A stretch of 64,000 nt of DNA, taken from assembly GCA_050291935.1 (NCBI GenBank), contig JBNKKR010000003.1, positions 62,001-126,000 on the forward strand, written 5' to 3'. Position numbers and translations under genes: made by a program. The notes beneath the pieces are model-generated. The model was given only the letters and a program-made list of their open reading frames with translations. It was not told where the DNA came from and made no database searches. The stretch is from Desulfocapsa sp050291935. GTDB lineage: Bacteria > Desulfobacterota > Desulfobulbia > Desulfobulbales > Desulfocapsaceae. Position 1 is the first letter of the stretch. The number at the start of each line of letters is the position of its first letter. Shown in pieces: positions 17,101-25,696 of this stretch.

Positions 17101-19201
17101 CCGGGACAAAAACGGACTCTTTTTCTCCCTTTGACAGCCTGGAATGTAAAGGAAGATGCCTCTTAAGAAGCCCTTCCAGGGCGTCTTGCAACCTCTTTAT
17201 ATCGAGCGTTCCTTCCAGGCTTATGGAATAGGCAATGGTATAGGCTCCATTTTCCGGATATGTCTCTTGAAAAAAAAGCAGCCCCCTCTGGGCGGCAGTG
17301 AGGGGGAGTAAATCTGAGTTGATCAGCTTGCCTGTTCGTACAAAACGTGTGCTCTCACGGGATAAATGGGGATTGGAACAGATTGTCTCAATGTCACGAT
17401 TCTTTTCCGATAGATCTGTTGGAATGTTCTGCAAAAGGGACCTGGCATCCGGGTTGGCAAAGAGCGTTTGAAACGAGAGGCGATGGGAAAAACGTTCTTC
17501 AATCTCAATGAGAAGTGCCAAAGCCTTAAGCGAGTTTCCACCAAGATCAAAGAAACTATCATCCATGCCTACTGCTTGAATATTGAGAACTTTTTGAAAG
17601 GCACCGATAATCTTTTCTTCCCGTGCGCCTTCTGCCTCAGAAAATTGAGTCCCAAGTATTGGCCGCCGATTATCAGGGGCAGGAAGGGATTTGCGGTCGA
17701 TCTTCCCATTTTCCAGCTTTGGCATATGGGGCAAAAAGATCCACCGCTGGGGAAGCATCACTTCAGTGACAAATCGGGCTAAAAATCCTCGCAACATATC
17801 GACCGGAAGAGCAGCGTCAGAAGTCGTTTCAAGATATGCCACCAGACAGGGATCTTCTTCTGCCAGAAAAACAACAACCGCATTTCTGATTTGGGGATGG
17901 GCCAAAAGCCTATTTTCGATTTCTCCAAGTTCGATACGTTGTCCATGTATCTTTACCTGTTGATCCTTGCGGCCAATAAACTGCAATTCCAGGCTATCTG
18001 TCAGACGTACAATATCCCCGGTATTATACACTCGAACGCTGCCATCAGATGGTGACTGATAGGGGAAAAAAGCTTTCTCCGTGAGCTGCTTATTGGCGAT
18101 ATAGCCAGCACTTATACCAGGGCCTGCTGCATAGAGTAGTCCCTCTTCCTGGGCCCCTGCCTCCGTCCCATCTTCTTTCACCACATACAACCTGGTTCCG
18201 GGAAGGGGTGTTCCTATGGTGCTGTCATTTGCTGCACGCAGCCTTTTACAGGAAAGATTGGCAACGGCTTCTGTTGGGCCATACAGATTCCACACCTCCA
18301 TATCCGGAAAACAGGAGAAGGTTTCTTCAAGCAGACTTTCATAAACGGCTTCCCCGGAAAGAAAAAGTGCAACAGGTCCACGACAAGACAAGTCACTGTT
18401 GCGCCACCAGTCCAATGCACTTTTCCACACCGTTGGGACACAGTAGAACCCAAAATCCGGGTGATCGGCGTACCATGCGAATATTTTTTCGGGTTTGGGT
18501 AAATAGCCTGGAAGGATATGGAGCGTTTCACCAGCCGCAAGGGAAGAATATATCTGTGAGATTGATGCCGCAAAATGCATTGCGGAAGTCATTGGCAAGC
18601 GATTCTTCACCGTTTCCTGAAAAAAGCGAGCACTCCAGTCAACATAGTAGGTGAGGTTACGGTGTAAGATATTTACCCCTTTGGGAGTACCGGTTGAACC
18701 GGAAGTAAAGTGGATATATGCGGTCGATTCGGGATCATTTTGCAATTGTATGGAACAGGGGATATCCATGCGACCAAGCTCTTCCCTGTCAAAAGCAATA
18801 TATTCAACATCACTGTCAATAACGCCGTCCAGGCTTTTTCTGTCCCCTACAATTGCCATGCAGGAAGAACTCTTTAGCATAGCATCCATTCTTTGCTGGG
18901 GAAAAGTAAATGACAGGGGGACAAAAGCAGCACCTATTTTATGGATCGCCAGCAGGGAGACAATCAGTGGAATACCAGGCTCACAGAGCAATGCGATACG
19001 ACTGTTAAGCCCAAGCCCCCTACTCTTAAGAAGAGCAGCAAAGCTTTGGGCCAACTGTTCCATCTGTTGAAAATGTATCTTTTCGCCGCCGCAAACCACA
19101 GCAGGCCTGTGGGGAAAACGATCCGCCTGGGTACTGATCCTTAGATGTACAGGGACAAAAGCAGCCCCATCCATGCTACACACGCTTGGAGGAATATACA
19201 T
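14111..19201 (-). CDS. Initiating NRPS: A-PCP-C-A-PCP
   Basis: This 1696-aa protein starts the assembly line, since no C domain precedes the first A domain. A1 (about 15-510) has TSGSTGTPKG at 166-175, but the position of the conserved Asp235 (GrsA numbering) is Ala211 (FAASISQIY), so the substrate is probably not an alpha-amino acid. PCP1 carries Ser557 (LGGNS). The C domain starts at LPLTAAQRG (632) and has NHLVFDG (764-770) with Asn for the first His. A2 has FDISVWELF and a by-eye pocket of about D-I-W-Q-F-G-L-I-F. PCP2 has DVGGHS. A basic tail (VRKRIARRIRKYNGKE) could dock the PKS. A REP-like repeat encodes residues about 619-630. Begins 19 bp after the TolC-like gene. Confidence 0.95.
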   Translation of the reverse strand: MYIPPSVCSMDGAAFVPVHLRISTQADRFPHRPAVVCGGEKIHFQQMEQLAQSFAALLKSRGLGLNSRIALLCEPGIPLIVSLLAIHKIGAAFVPLSFTFPQQRMDAMLKSSSCMAIVGDRKSLDGVIDSDVEYIAFDREELGRMDIPCSIQLQNDPESTAYIHFTSGSTGTPKGVNILHRNLTYYVDWSARFFQETVKNRLPMTSAMHFAASISQIYSSLAAGETLHILPGYLPKPEKIFAWYADHPDFGFYCVPTVWKSALDWWRNSDLSCRGPVALFLSGEAVYESLLEETFSCFPDMEVWNLYGPTEAVANLSCKRLRAANDSTIGTPLPGTRLYVVKEDGTEAGAQEEGLLYAAGPGISAGYIANKQLTEKAFFPYQSPSDGSVRVYNTGDIVRLTDSLELQFIGRKDQQVKIHGQRIELGEIENRLLAHPQIRNAVVVFLAEEDPCLVAYLETTSDAALPVDMLRGFLARFVTEVMLPQRWIFLPHMPKLENGKIDRKSLPAPDNRRPILGTQFSEAEGAREEKIIGAFQKVLNIQAVGMDDSFFDLGGNSLKALALLIEIEERFSHRLSFQTLFANPDARSLLQNIPTDLSEKNRDIETICSNPHLSRESTRFVRTGKLINSDLLPLTAAQRGLLFFQETYPENGAYTIAYSISLEGTLDIKRLQDALEGLLKRHLPLHSRLSKGEKESVFVPEKIRSVSLVVELLSGVVATERERFVGESISRLAASPFRMDDGPLFRCKLYRLSGEKHVLAWVVNHLVFDGESMAVLLSELQQLYKGKVLAPLPVTFAAVVEKRAGYQHSEAFAKDHAFWQNYLQGAGGFHAFPKLYRRPEKISFQGQRVRGIIDKQLRGKLLLLCRAQGVSLYTVLLAAFAVTLHKFGQQKEYLIATPFANRLQKSESTLIGYFVNTLLYRIQCPAGCRFSDLLAKIATDTIQMLDHQQLPFGELVRILRKQGLQFPPSFFRTLFALHDITDWSKPDEELSIKAKELFNGFAKCDLHFECFDDQQTVTVECTYDQDIIDESAALQLQAVFIQVLQEVSEQCTAKVDGLAALTEEEKDEVLRCSVGDKKEYGAPLTLFGLFQKSCNVYRDLPALSFAGEELTYEELKVKVTRCAAFLASTDLQQKEPVGIYLDNTPELIIAILAAASLGHPYVPLDPGYPQERIRYISEHAGIRHVLTATELKDDPFFTVSSPIFVDAIVASDSSYDATFVNKNNPDDLLYIIYTSGSTGKPKGVMLPNRGVANYLLWMKDCFHTGVDTRILARTSISFDISVWELFLPLISGGTLYLERRADIESPEQTALVIEANGVNIFQFVPSALKLFADAGMFARTASLQKVFCGGEKMPLSLRDEVLSQFDGELYNLYGPTEASIFMSYYHCKVDSPLDKVSIGRPIPNSSLYVLDNNMRLLPRNVAGDLYIGGDILATGYLNDQEKTDKVFCKSPKQLPEKRVYATGDRGRLLSCGKFELLGRDDHQVKIRGYRVELQEIDRAMEHLAGVRQAVTYMQQNSEYDARLHVVVVPDRGAVLTEDNMRAELKSVLPAYMIPSSITLVQSIPLLPNGKINQGALGKQEMMGGASVREKPTESKNDTVEKRIFEIWAEVLGQENFTSKDNFFDVGGHSLLFIKIKELIRSRLDTNFSIVELYKYPNIASMVAQYRQKNGNVAQPAVVSAVRKRIARRIRKYNGKE
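17309..17348. repeat. REP-like element inside the NRPS coding sequence
   Basis: On the + strand this segment matches 33 of 37 bases of the tandem repeat unit found between genes at 56490-56530 and 56544-56584. The shared core is a small palindrome around GCTTGCCTG. On the coding strand it gives FVRTGKLINSD (NRPS residues 620-630), in the linker between PCP1 and the C domain. The intergenic copies, read in the same strand and frame, give SFVRAGKLLNSAL. Confidence 0.6.
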
Positions 19202-19220
19202 AGTAAGAGTCTACGGCATG

Positions 19221-20714
19221 TCAATAGGTTGCAAAATAGTTGGCCAGGGAGAAATCACTGAGCTGCTTCTCAGTGGAGGGAAGTTCTCCCAGCAAATATT
19301 TTAGTTTACACACCAGCGTGTGTATTCTGTATTTCTGAGCATTAAAAGCACTACGCGATGCAAAATAGTCGTTAAAAGAGCTAATGATATGAAGCTGCGT
19401 TGAGTTGCCCAGCTTAAATTTAGCGATTTCATCTTTCCAGGCCTGTTTGCGCAGTTCCACCAACTCTTTATCCCTTTCATAATGCGATACCAATAGATGC
19501 AGCGTTGTAAGCATTTGCTGGATCTCTATCCTGGTTGCAAAGAGAAGCTCTTCTGCCTGCAGTTTACTGGAGCGGTATTGTGCCCGCCTGGCCAGGTACG
19601 CGCCCTCTTTTTGGATATTGTTCACAGGCAGGGTGTAATTCAAGGTAAGTAAGGCGCTGGCGCCGGGATAATCAGAGTCAAAGGCATCACTGTAGTGTGC
19701 GCTATCGGTCATTTGAAACCAGGAAACCCTGAATTCAAGATCAAGTTGCTGCAGTTTTTGGTTTTCAGCCTTGTCGAGTTCAAGCCTTTCAACATCACTT
19801 AACAGACTGACATGTTTATAATACGAAGTGGCCACAATTGTCGCATCATCAACGGAGGAATAACGGTTAATAAGCTCATTCATCCTCGCAGTATCAGGTT
19901 CCGGCACCTCATTCACCGCATCCGGAACCTCCAAGACAACACCTTGCTCTTCCACTCCCATTAACTGGTGCAGCGCATAGTAAGAATCAAAAACACCATT
20001 TTTTGCCTGGTTGAGCCCTTGCTCATATTGAATAACATGGGCACTGCTTTGATTTTCTTCAACCTTTGGAAGCACTCCGTTTGCTATGAGTTTCAGGATC
20101 CCTTGCTGGTATTCCTGGGCTTCCAGTAAAGATGTCTGCCCTATTGCATACTGATCAACAGCATGTTTAAAGGCGAGATAAGCTAACTGCAAGTCCCGAA
20201 AGTAACGCGTAATCTGATCTGACAGCTGCTGATCGGTTGCTTCATGGGCAAGGGTAGCAGTTTGAATGGCGGTATTTGCAGGACTCTTCTCCCCTAAGCC
20301 TCTCAGTAAAGGTATTTTTATCCCGGCCCAGATACCCAAATTATTGAAATACATATCCGGGTCTAAATGTTCTGAACTTTCCGCGTGAACGCCCGTGTAA
20401 AAATCGATACCTGGTCGAGTTGGCATTACAAAGTTCTCCTCAAACGAGCTGGTTCCGCTATCAGTGATAGTTGGGTCAACCCCGTCGCCAAAGGTCAAAT
20501 CAAAGGAGAAATAGGGAGTGATAAAACCTTGACTTGCAAGCATGGTGGAAGCACTCTGTTCAAGGCTCAACTTTTGCAGTCGTATGCCATAATTGTTCTG
20601 CATCCCCTCTTGCAAAACAGCCTCAAACTCTACCTGTTGCGCTGCTGATGCAGTCACTCCCATACCTAGTAGAGCGGCACATAACGGTATAATACGCAAC
20701 AATTTACAAGACAT
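19221..20714 (-). CDS. TolC-family outer-membrane efflux protein
   Basis: The 497-aa protein has a signal peptide (LLRIIPLCAALLGMGVTASA, cleavage probably near ASAA) and long amphipathic helical stretches arranged in two halves, as in TolC/OEP proteins. It would form the outer-membrane channel and periplasmic tunnel for the NHLM-type exporters encoded immediately upstream in the same operon (8-bp gap). With the HlyD-like adaptor first in the operon, it completes a type I secretion-like tripartite machine. The sequence is divergent, so the call rests on signal peptide, size, helical pattern and context. Confidence 0.82.
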   Translation of the reverse strand: MSCKLLRIIPLCAALLGMGVTASAAQQVEFEAVLQEGMQNNYGIRLQKLSLEQSASTMLASQGFITPYFSFDLTFGDGVDPTITDSGTSSFEENFVMPTRPGIDFYTGVHAESSEHLDPDMYFNNLGIWAGIKIPLLRGLGEKSPANTAIQTATLAHEATDQQLSDQITRYFRDLQLAYLAFKHAVDQYAIGQTSLLEAQEYQQGILKLIANGVLPKVEENQSSAHVIQYEQGLNQAKNGVFDSYYALHQLMGVEEQGVVLEVPDAVNEVPEPDTARMNELINRYSSVDDATIVATSYYKHVSLLSDVERLELDKAENQKLQQLDLEFRVSWFQMTDSAHYSDAFDSDYPGASALLTLNYTLPVNNIQKEGAYLARRAQYRSSKLQAEELLFATRIEIQQMLTTLHLLVSHYERDKELVELRKQAWKDEIAKFKLGNSTQLHIISSFNDYFASRSAFNAQKYRIHTLVCKLKYLLGELPSTEKQLSDFSLANYFATY

Positions 20715-20721
20715 GGTATCC

Positions 20722-22992
20722 CTAGCTTATTTGGTTTTGAACGAGCTTATGGAAAAACCCCTTCTTTTGTAGCAGTTCATCATATCTGCCCTGCTCCACA
20801 ATTTCTCCCCTTTCAAGGACAACTATTTTATCCGCCCCCCGTATGGTACTGAGCCTATGGGCAATTACTATCCTTGTCGCCTGGAGTTGGTCCACATTTT
20901 CCGTGACAGTTTTCTGGGTATCGTTGTCAAGGGCGCTGGTGGCCTCGTCAAAGAGTAGCAGTTTTGGTTTTTTGATTAACGCCCTGGCAATCACAATACG
21001 CTGTTGCTGCCCGCCTGACAGGGTGCCACCACCCGCCGGCAAAAAGGTTTGCATCTGCTTCTCCATTTGCTCTATATCCCTGTCACAACCGGCCATTCGT
21101 GCAGCTTCCCACGCATCCGATTCCGTATACGTTGAATTGCCAATAATGTTATAGAGCACAGAACCCTGCATAATCTTGCCGTTTTGCAGTACCACCCCGA
21201 TCTGATCACGGACAATGCGAATATCCATCTCCTTTAACTCAATATCGTCAAACAAAATGGTACCGGTATCATACTCCTCAAACCCTAAAAGCAGTCTAAA
21301 CAGTGTTGATTTGCCAGATCCGGATCCACCGACCAGAGCCACAAACTCTCCAGGATTTATCTGCAAACTCACCCCCTTTAAAACAAGATCAGGAGACGTC
21401 GGATAGGTAAACTTCAAGTTAGCAATTTCAACCTTTCCAGTAAGGATACCGGGGTCTTTTTTCCCGTTATACTCCTCGACCTCCGCATCAAGAATGGGCC
21501 GTAACAACTCAAAGGTAGGTTTAAGACTCATCACCGGTACGGTGACCATAAAGGCACTGATCAAAGCGCCCTGAAAACTCAGGTATGCAGAATTAAACGC
21601 TATAAAATCACCAATCTGAAAGGAACCACCAGGCAGGGTTAACAGGTCAAAGATTCTGATGTAAATGAGCAAGGAAGCAAGGATGGGAAAGGCGAAGGTG
21701 AAAATTGCAGCAACAATAAGCAATTTTTGTTTATTGGCATAATGCTCCTTTTGTTTTGCAAATTTATCGGCCCAAATGCCAAAGACCTTATCCCCTGATG
21801 CGGTCATTCTCACCTTCTGGATACCGCCAAGCATCATCATCATAAATCCGGAGATAATCGCCTCCATCCGCATATAGCCGGCGACATGCTTATAGGCAAG
21901 CATACTGATCGTTAGAGTAAAGGCTGCAACAACACTCCCTAAAAGCAGTGCCAACAGAGCAAGTCGCAGGTCGTAGTAGATCATTAGCACAAGGTAAAAA
22001 ATGGAAAAAATAAGAGAAACCAGTGCGGCCATCACATTTGCCGATAACACAGTCCTGATCTTCTCTATACCAAGGCTCCTCTCAGCAAGATTTCCAGAAT
22101 CATACTTTCCAAAAAATGGCACCTTTAACGACAGAATCCGATCCCATACCGCCGATTGGAGTTTATAACTGGCAACACCTTCAAAACGCAGTACGGCAAT
22201 TGCCTTGGTAAAATTGATAACACCAAGGGCCAGGACCACGGTGACAAGCAGGGCACCAATTTGGTACAAATCGCTCACCTGCCCTCCGGGAATGATCACA
22301 TTAAAGATATAGCCGGCGGTGATGGGGATGGCCAAAGAGAAGATCGCACTGACAAGGCCCAACAGGACGAAAAACAAAAGATCTGTTCTGGTAAAGGCAA
22401 GGGTAAAGCGAATAAGTTGCAAAGCTGTAAGCTTACCGGAGGGTAAAGGGGTAAAGAAGGAATGGCCCTGACGCTCTATCTGCTCACTATTCGCTGCAGT
22501 CACCCGGTAGCTTTCGCCACTTTTGCTATTTTCCACCACATAGTGATTCCCCTTTCGAATGAGGGCAACGGGCGAATGGTCCTCCTTTATAAATCCGAGC
22601 AGATTGCCATGATCACGCTCCCACCACAGATCCGGCAACACAATACACCGCTCCCTAATATTTGATGCGCGTAAAATTTTCTGGAGGGGATCCCACGCCT
22701 CGCTGGCTCCTGAGAAGCCGACAATAAAGGAAATTTTTTCCAGCTCACCAATACGCTGGCAGGTTTTGAGTAATAACGCATCGAAAGAGAGTTCTTTTGC
22801 AGGCCCGGCAGCAAGATCTCTTTTTCGTTGTTTGCCATTGAGAACGGTATAAAGCCCTGAATATGCACCACCACGGGAGAGTTTTCGAAAAAAGTATGAT
22901 GTCTTAACACGTCGCAATGAATCAATGTCAGGAGCCCCTTTTTTTCCGCCATTGGCAACTGTATGTTTTTCTTCCATGGACATGCTCATCAC
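20722..22992 (-). CDS. NHLM-type ABC exporter, ATP-binding/permease subunit
   Basis: The 756-aa half-transporter has an N-terminal domain of about 170 aa without a C39 peptidase, then six membrane segments (about 195-480) and a nucleotide-binding domain with Walker A GGSGSGKST, signature LSGGQQQR and Walker B LLLFDEATSALD. Organisation and size fit the second ABC protein of NHLM (nitrile-hydratase-leader-type) systems, which pairs with the peptidase-type ABC protein next door; their genes overlap by 4 bp (ATGA). It sits in the inner membrane and probably exports the operon's product. In known NHLM loci the cargo is a ribosomal peptide, whereas here it may be the NRPS/PKS product. Confidence 0.88.
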   Translation of the reverse strand: MMSMSMEEKHTVANGGKKGAPDIDSLRRVKTSYFFRKLSRGGAYSGLYTVLNGKQRKRDLAAGPAKELSFDALLLKTCQRIGELEKISFIVGFSGASEAWDPLQKILRASNIRERCIVLPDLWWERDHGNLLGFIKEDHSPVALIRKGNHYVVENSKSGESYRVTAANSEQIERQGHSFFTPLPSGKLTALQLIRFTLAFTRTDLLFFVLLGLVSAIFSLAIPITAGYIFNVIIPGGQVSDLYQIGALLVTVVLALGVINFTKAIAVLRFEGVASYKLQSAVWDRILSLKVPFFGKYDSGNLAERSLGIEKIRTVLSANVMAALVSLIFSIFYLVLMIYYDLRLALLALLLGSVVAAFTLTISMLAYKHVAGYMRMEAIISGFMMMMLGGIQKVRMTASGDKVFGIWADKFAKQKEHYANKQKLLIVAAIFTFAFPILASLLIYIRIFDLLTLPGGSFQIGDFIAFNSAYLSFQGALISAFMVTVPVMSLKPTFELLRPILDAEVEEYNGKKDPGILTGKVEIANLKFTYPTSPDLVLKGVSLQINPGEFVALVGGSGSGKSTLFRLLLGFEEYDTGTILFDDIELKEMDIRIVRDQIGVVLQNGKIMQGSVLYNIIGNSTYTESDAWEAARMAGCDRDIEQMEKQMQTFLPAGGGTLSGGQQQRIVIARALIKKPKLLLFDEATSALDNDTQKTVTENVDQLQATRIVIAHRLSTIRGADKIVVLERGEIVEQGRYDELLQKKGFFHKLVQNQIS

Positions 22993-25154
22993 GACTCGCT
23001 GACAAGTTTATAGTACAATTGATCCTTCTGGCGCAGCAGTTCCTCATGACTACCGCGCTGCACCACCGCGCCCTTATCAATGACAAGTATCTCATCATAA
23101 TCTTTAATACTGCTCAAACGATGGGCAATGGTAATGGTCGTACACCCTCGTTTGCGGATATTCTCCATCACCACTTGCTCGGTCTTGGCGTCCAAGGCGG
23201 AAGTGGCCTCATCCATAAAAAGAATTGAAGGATAACTCACAAGTGCCCTGGCTATCTCCAGACGCTGCCGCTGCCCGCCACTGAAATTGCCACCACCGGG
23301 GGCAAGCATTGCCTGATACCCACCAGGCCGCTCGCTGATAACCTCATGGATGGTTGCATCCTTAGCCGCTTTAATAATGGATTCATTGTCAACTGCCCTA
23401 TTCCACATCACAATATTATCGGAGACTGTCCCAGTGAACAAAAAGACATCCTGATCCACCATGGCCAGTGAATTTCGCAGGACATCACTGTTGATGGTGT
23501 TGCTATTCATATCATCAAAAAAAATCTCTCCCGAATCTGGTGCATAGAGACCGGCCAAGACTTTTAAGATAGTGGACTTTCCACAACCGGAACCACCAAC
23601 CAGGGCAACACGCTGACCAGGTGCAACGGATAGAGAAAAATTGTCAATAAAGGGAGGATCAAATTTGTTGTAAGCAAACGTTATATTCTTGACTTCCATT
23701 TTGCCGCTTAGCCGGGCATTAAACGGAGTAATCTCTTCTATGGGAGTTCGCTGTTTTTGCTCGCACAACCGGTCAATGGGCTCTGCCAAAGAGTCTTGCA
23801 GATTGTTATAATTACCCTTGTTCAGCTGGAAATTCCCGCCAATCTCCACCACATTTTTCACAGGATCTGCAAAATTTGCGATAAAAGACTGCATGGCAAT
23901 AAATACGCCTATTGAAATCTCTCCTGAAATAATCAACACCCCACCCAGTAAAACGATAAGTACATTGTTAAACTGGGCCAGAAACTCCGGCAGTACCGTG
24001 AGCAGACGAGAGGTAACACCTAACTTTTGTTCATCGTTTATAAATGAGACTAAATAGCTGGACCAGAGAGAGAAAAAGTTATTTTCCCAACCGGAAGCCT
24101 TTACCGTCTCAATGTGCTCAATGCCAACACTTGCCATATTAAAGGTTCTCTGCTGCTTCTGAAACAAGGCCTGGTTCAACGCCGTTCTTTTGGCGGAAAA
24201 ATATTTCAGACCCAGGAGATTAATCAGCATCACCGAAACCCCAGCCACAGTGAGCAACATACTGAACTTCATCATAACAATGGCATAGATGGATACGGTG
24301 ACCAGGCTGATAATCAGTCGGCTAAGGTCTCTAGACAGCATGGTTGCGATTGCATCGTTGAGTTTAATGCGTTTAACGGTGTCTCCGGCTGGATGACTCT
24401 GAAAATAGCCGTAGGAAATAGAAAGAATATGGGAAACAAATTTCGCTGATTCGACCATGCTCATTTTTATTTCAAACCGTAGCAATATCCATTGCTGTAA
24501 AAAGACCAGAATACTGCCCAGGACAAGAAGTGCTGCCATGATCATCAACATGGGCCTATACCACGCCGTCTGCCCCTGCAGGATAATATCATCAAAGAAA
24601 ATTTTACTGAGTGCTGGGATCACAATTGCCGGAATCAGCAACACAAAACCGGCAAGCAAGACGTAAGACATCCCCTCCTTGTACTGAAGAACCCCATTCA
24701 TTACGTCTTTCACAAATGAAGCATGGTGCCCAAATTGCACAAAATCATGCCCAGGTTCCGCGGTGAGAATCAAACCGGAAAATTGGGTGGCCAGCTCCTT
24801 TTGGGAGAGTTTCTTTCGTCCCTTCTCCGGGTCGTGAACGATAAAGGAAGAACCGGTTTTTTTTACCAGGAGAAGAAATGTTCCGGAAACTGTGGCAATG
24901 ATACAAGGCCCATCATGGCGACGTGTCAGCTCATCAAGGGAGAGCTTTTTGCTACTGGCATCAAGACCAAATTTACGCAAGACATCCAATAGATGGGGTG
25001 TTGCAATCTCTCCATTTTCACAACCACAACTCTTTTTCACTTCTGTCAGCTTGGGAAATGCGCCATAATGCCCCAAAAGCATTGCCAGACACATGGCGCC
25101 GGATTCTCCAAAACTTGACTGCAAAAAAAGAGGTGTCCTAGAATGTTTTCCCAT
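22989..25154 (-). CDS. NHLM-type peptidase/ABC exporter with degenerate C39 domain
   Basis: This 721-aa protein has an N-terminal C39-like domain (1-135), six membrane segments (about 155-430) and an ATPase domain (GGSGCGKST, FSGGQRQR, ILFMDEATSALD). In active C39 peptidases a Cys follows the oxyanion Gln (Q....(D/E)CGA). Here the site reads QSSFGESGAM, with Ser18 for Cys. The catalytic His position (HFVVL in the family) is Thr92 (GTFLLL); only the Asp of the DP motif (Asp108) remains. The domain therefore looks non-proteolytic, like the C39-like domain of HlyB, and may only bind cargo. Its stop overlaps the start of the partner ABC gene. Confidence 0.9.
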   Translation of the reverse strand: MGKHSRTPLFLQSSFGESGAMCLAMLLGHYGAFPKLTEVKKSCGCENGEIATPHLLDVLRKFGLDASSKKLSLDELTRRHDGPCIIATVSGTFLLLVKKTGSSFIVHDPEKGRKKLSQKELATQFSGLILTAEPGHDFVQFGHHASFVKDVMNGVLQYKEGMSYVLLAGFVLLIPAIVIPALSKIFFDDIILQGQTAWYRPMLMIMAALLVLGSILVFLQQWILLRFEIKMSMVESAKFVSHILSISYGYFQSHPAGDTVKRIKLNDAIATMLSRDLSRLIISLVTVSIYAIVMMKFSMLLTVAGVSVMLINLLGLKYFSAKRTALNQALFQKQQRTFNMASVGIEHIETVKASGWENNFFSLWSSYLVSFINDEQKLGVTSRLLTVLPEFLAQFNNVLIVLLGGVLIISGEISIGVFIAMQSFIANFADPVKNVVEIGGNFQLNKGNYNNLQDSLAEPIDRLCEQKQRTPIEEITPFNARLSGKMEVKNITFAYNKFDPPFIDNFSLSVAPGQRVALVGGSGCGKSTILKVLAGLYAPDSGEIFFDDMNSNTINSDVLRNSLAMVDQDVFLFTGTVSDNIVMWNRAVDNESIIKAAKDATIHEVISERPGGYQAMLAPGGGNFSGGQRQRLEIARALVSYPSILFMDEATSALDAKTEQVVMENIRKRGCTTITIAHRLSSIKDYDEILVIDKGAVVQRGSHEELLRQKDQLYYKLVSES

Positions 25155-25370
25155 ACCGGATAAAGAATATCAGCGTAACCATGCGTCTTCTCAGCAACGA
25201 ACTATTGCACACTGCATCAATGGGCTACGAAAAACGTATAACGCCATCAAAGAGTGAGGCAGCCCCCTTTTGACAAAACACCTGCTTACTAAACGTGGAA
25301 TAAAAAGATTTCCCGGGAGGCATCCTAGAAGTTGGCTCTAAATACAAGCAGATCCTTCCCGGGACTGGTA
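25155..25370. other. Intra-operon spacer between small protein and exporter genes
   Basis: This 216-bp gap is the longest inside the operon. On the minus strand it has two CCCGGGAA words about 45 nt apart shortly after the small-protein stop, the second followed by ATCTTTTTATT. This could form a weak hairpin with a U-rich tail, attenuating the distal genes. No convincing coding sequence is seen. Confidence 0.35.
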
Positions 25371-25667
25371 TCAACGACTTGCAAGATATTCTTTCACTTC
25401 ACGAATATGCTCGCTTACATGCTCCGTAATATGGTCCTTTTTCCCTCCTATTGCCTGCCCGACACGACCGATACTCTTGCCAACACTCTCCGGCATTGCT
25501 TTTCCTTGCCCTCCGCCACCTTGCGCAGGAATCCCTCCTCCAGGACCGGGCATGGACATATTTTTTCCTTTATTCATTGACGCTAGCTTCTGCTGCCCCA
25601 TTTCCATGAGCTTTTGTAAGTCTTCCTTCGTTTTCCCAGCGACCGCTTTTTCAACATCAAATGCCAT
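25371..25667 (-). CDS. Small Gly-rich protein between radical SAM and exporter genes; possible cargo or accessory peptide
   Basis: The 98-aa protein starts at ATG 25667 behind a strong GGAGG (5-nt spacing). It has three parts: an N-terminal amphipathic helix (MAFDVEKAVAG...LQKLMEMGQQ), a central Gly/Pro/Met-rich stretch with GPGGG and QGGGGQG (about 40-56), and a C-terminal charged helix (HITEHVSEHIREVKEYL). It has no Cys and no Nif11 or nitrile-hydratase leader that I recognise. Its place between a B12-type radical SAM gene (29 bp upstream) and a C39-domain exporter is where RiPP precursors sit in NHLM loci. Cargo or a small structural/chaperone protein are both possible. I do not recognise a family. 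Confidence 0.75.
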   Translation of the reverse strand: MAFDVEKAVAGKTKEDLQKLMEMGQQKLASMNKGKNMSMPGPGGGIPAQGGGGQGKAMPESVGKSIGRVGQAIGGKKDHITEHVSEHIREVKEYLASR

Positions 25668-25696
25668 ACCGTCCTCCAATTAGTTGTAGGTAGCCT

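Noticed and set aside
3675..18654. Many plus-strand open frames of 60-240 codons opposite the NRPS/PKS genes (for example 12197-12928)
   Set aside because: They are antisense to strongly conserved megasynthase domains, have no ribosome-binding sites or families, and arise from codon bias of the real strand.
25210..25270. Tiny minus-strand frame in the operon gap encoding about 18 residues with two late Cys
   Set aside because: No ribosome-binding site and no similarity to a precursor peptide; chance expectation is high in 216 bp.
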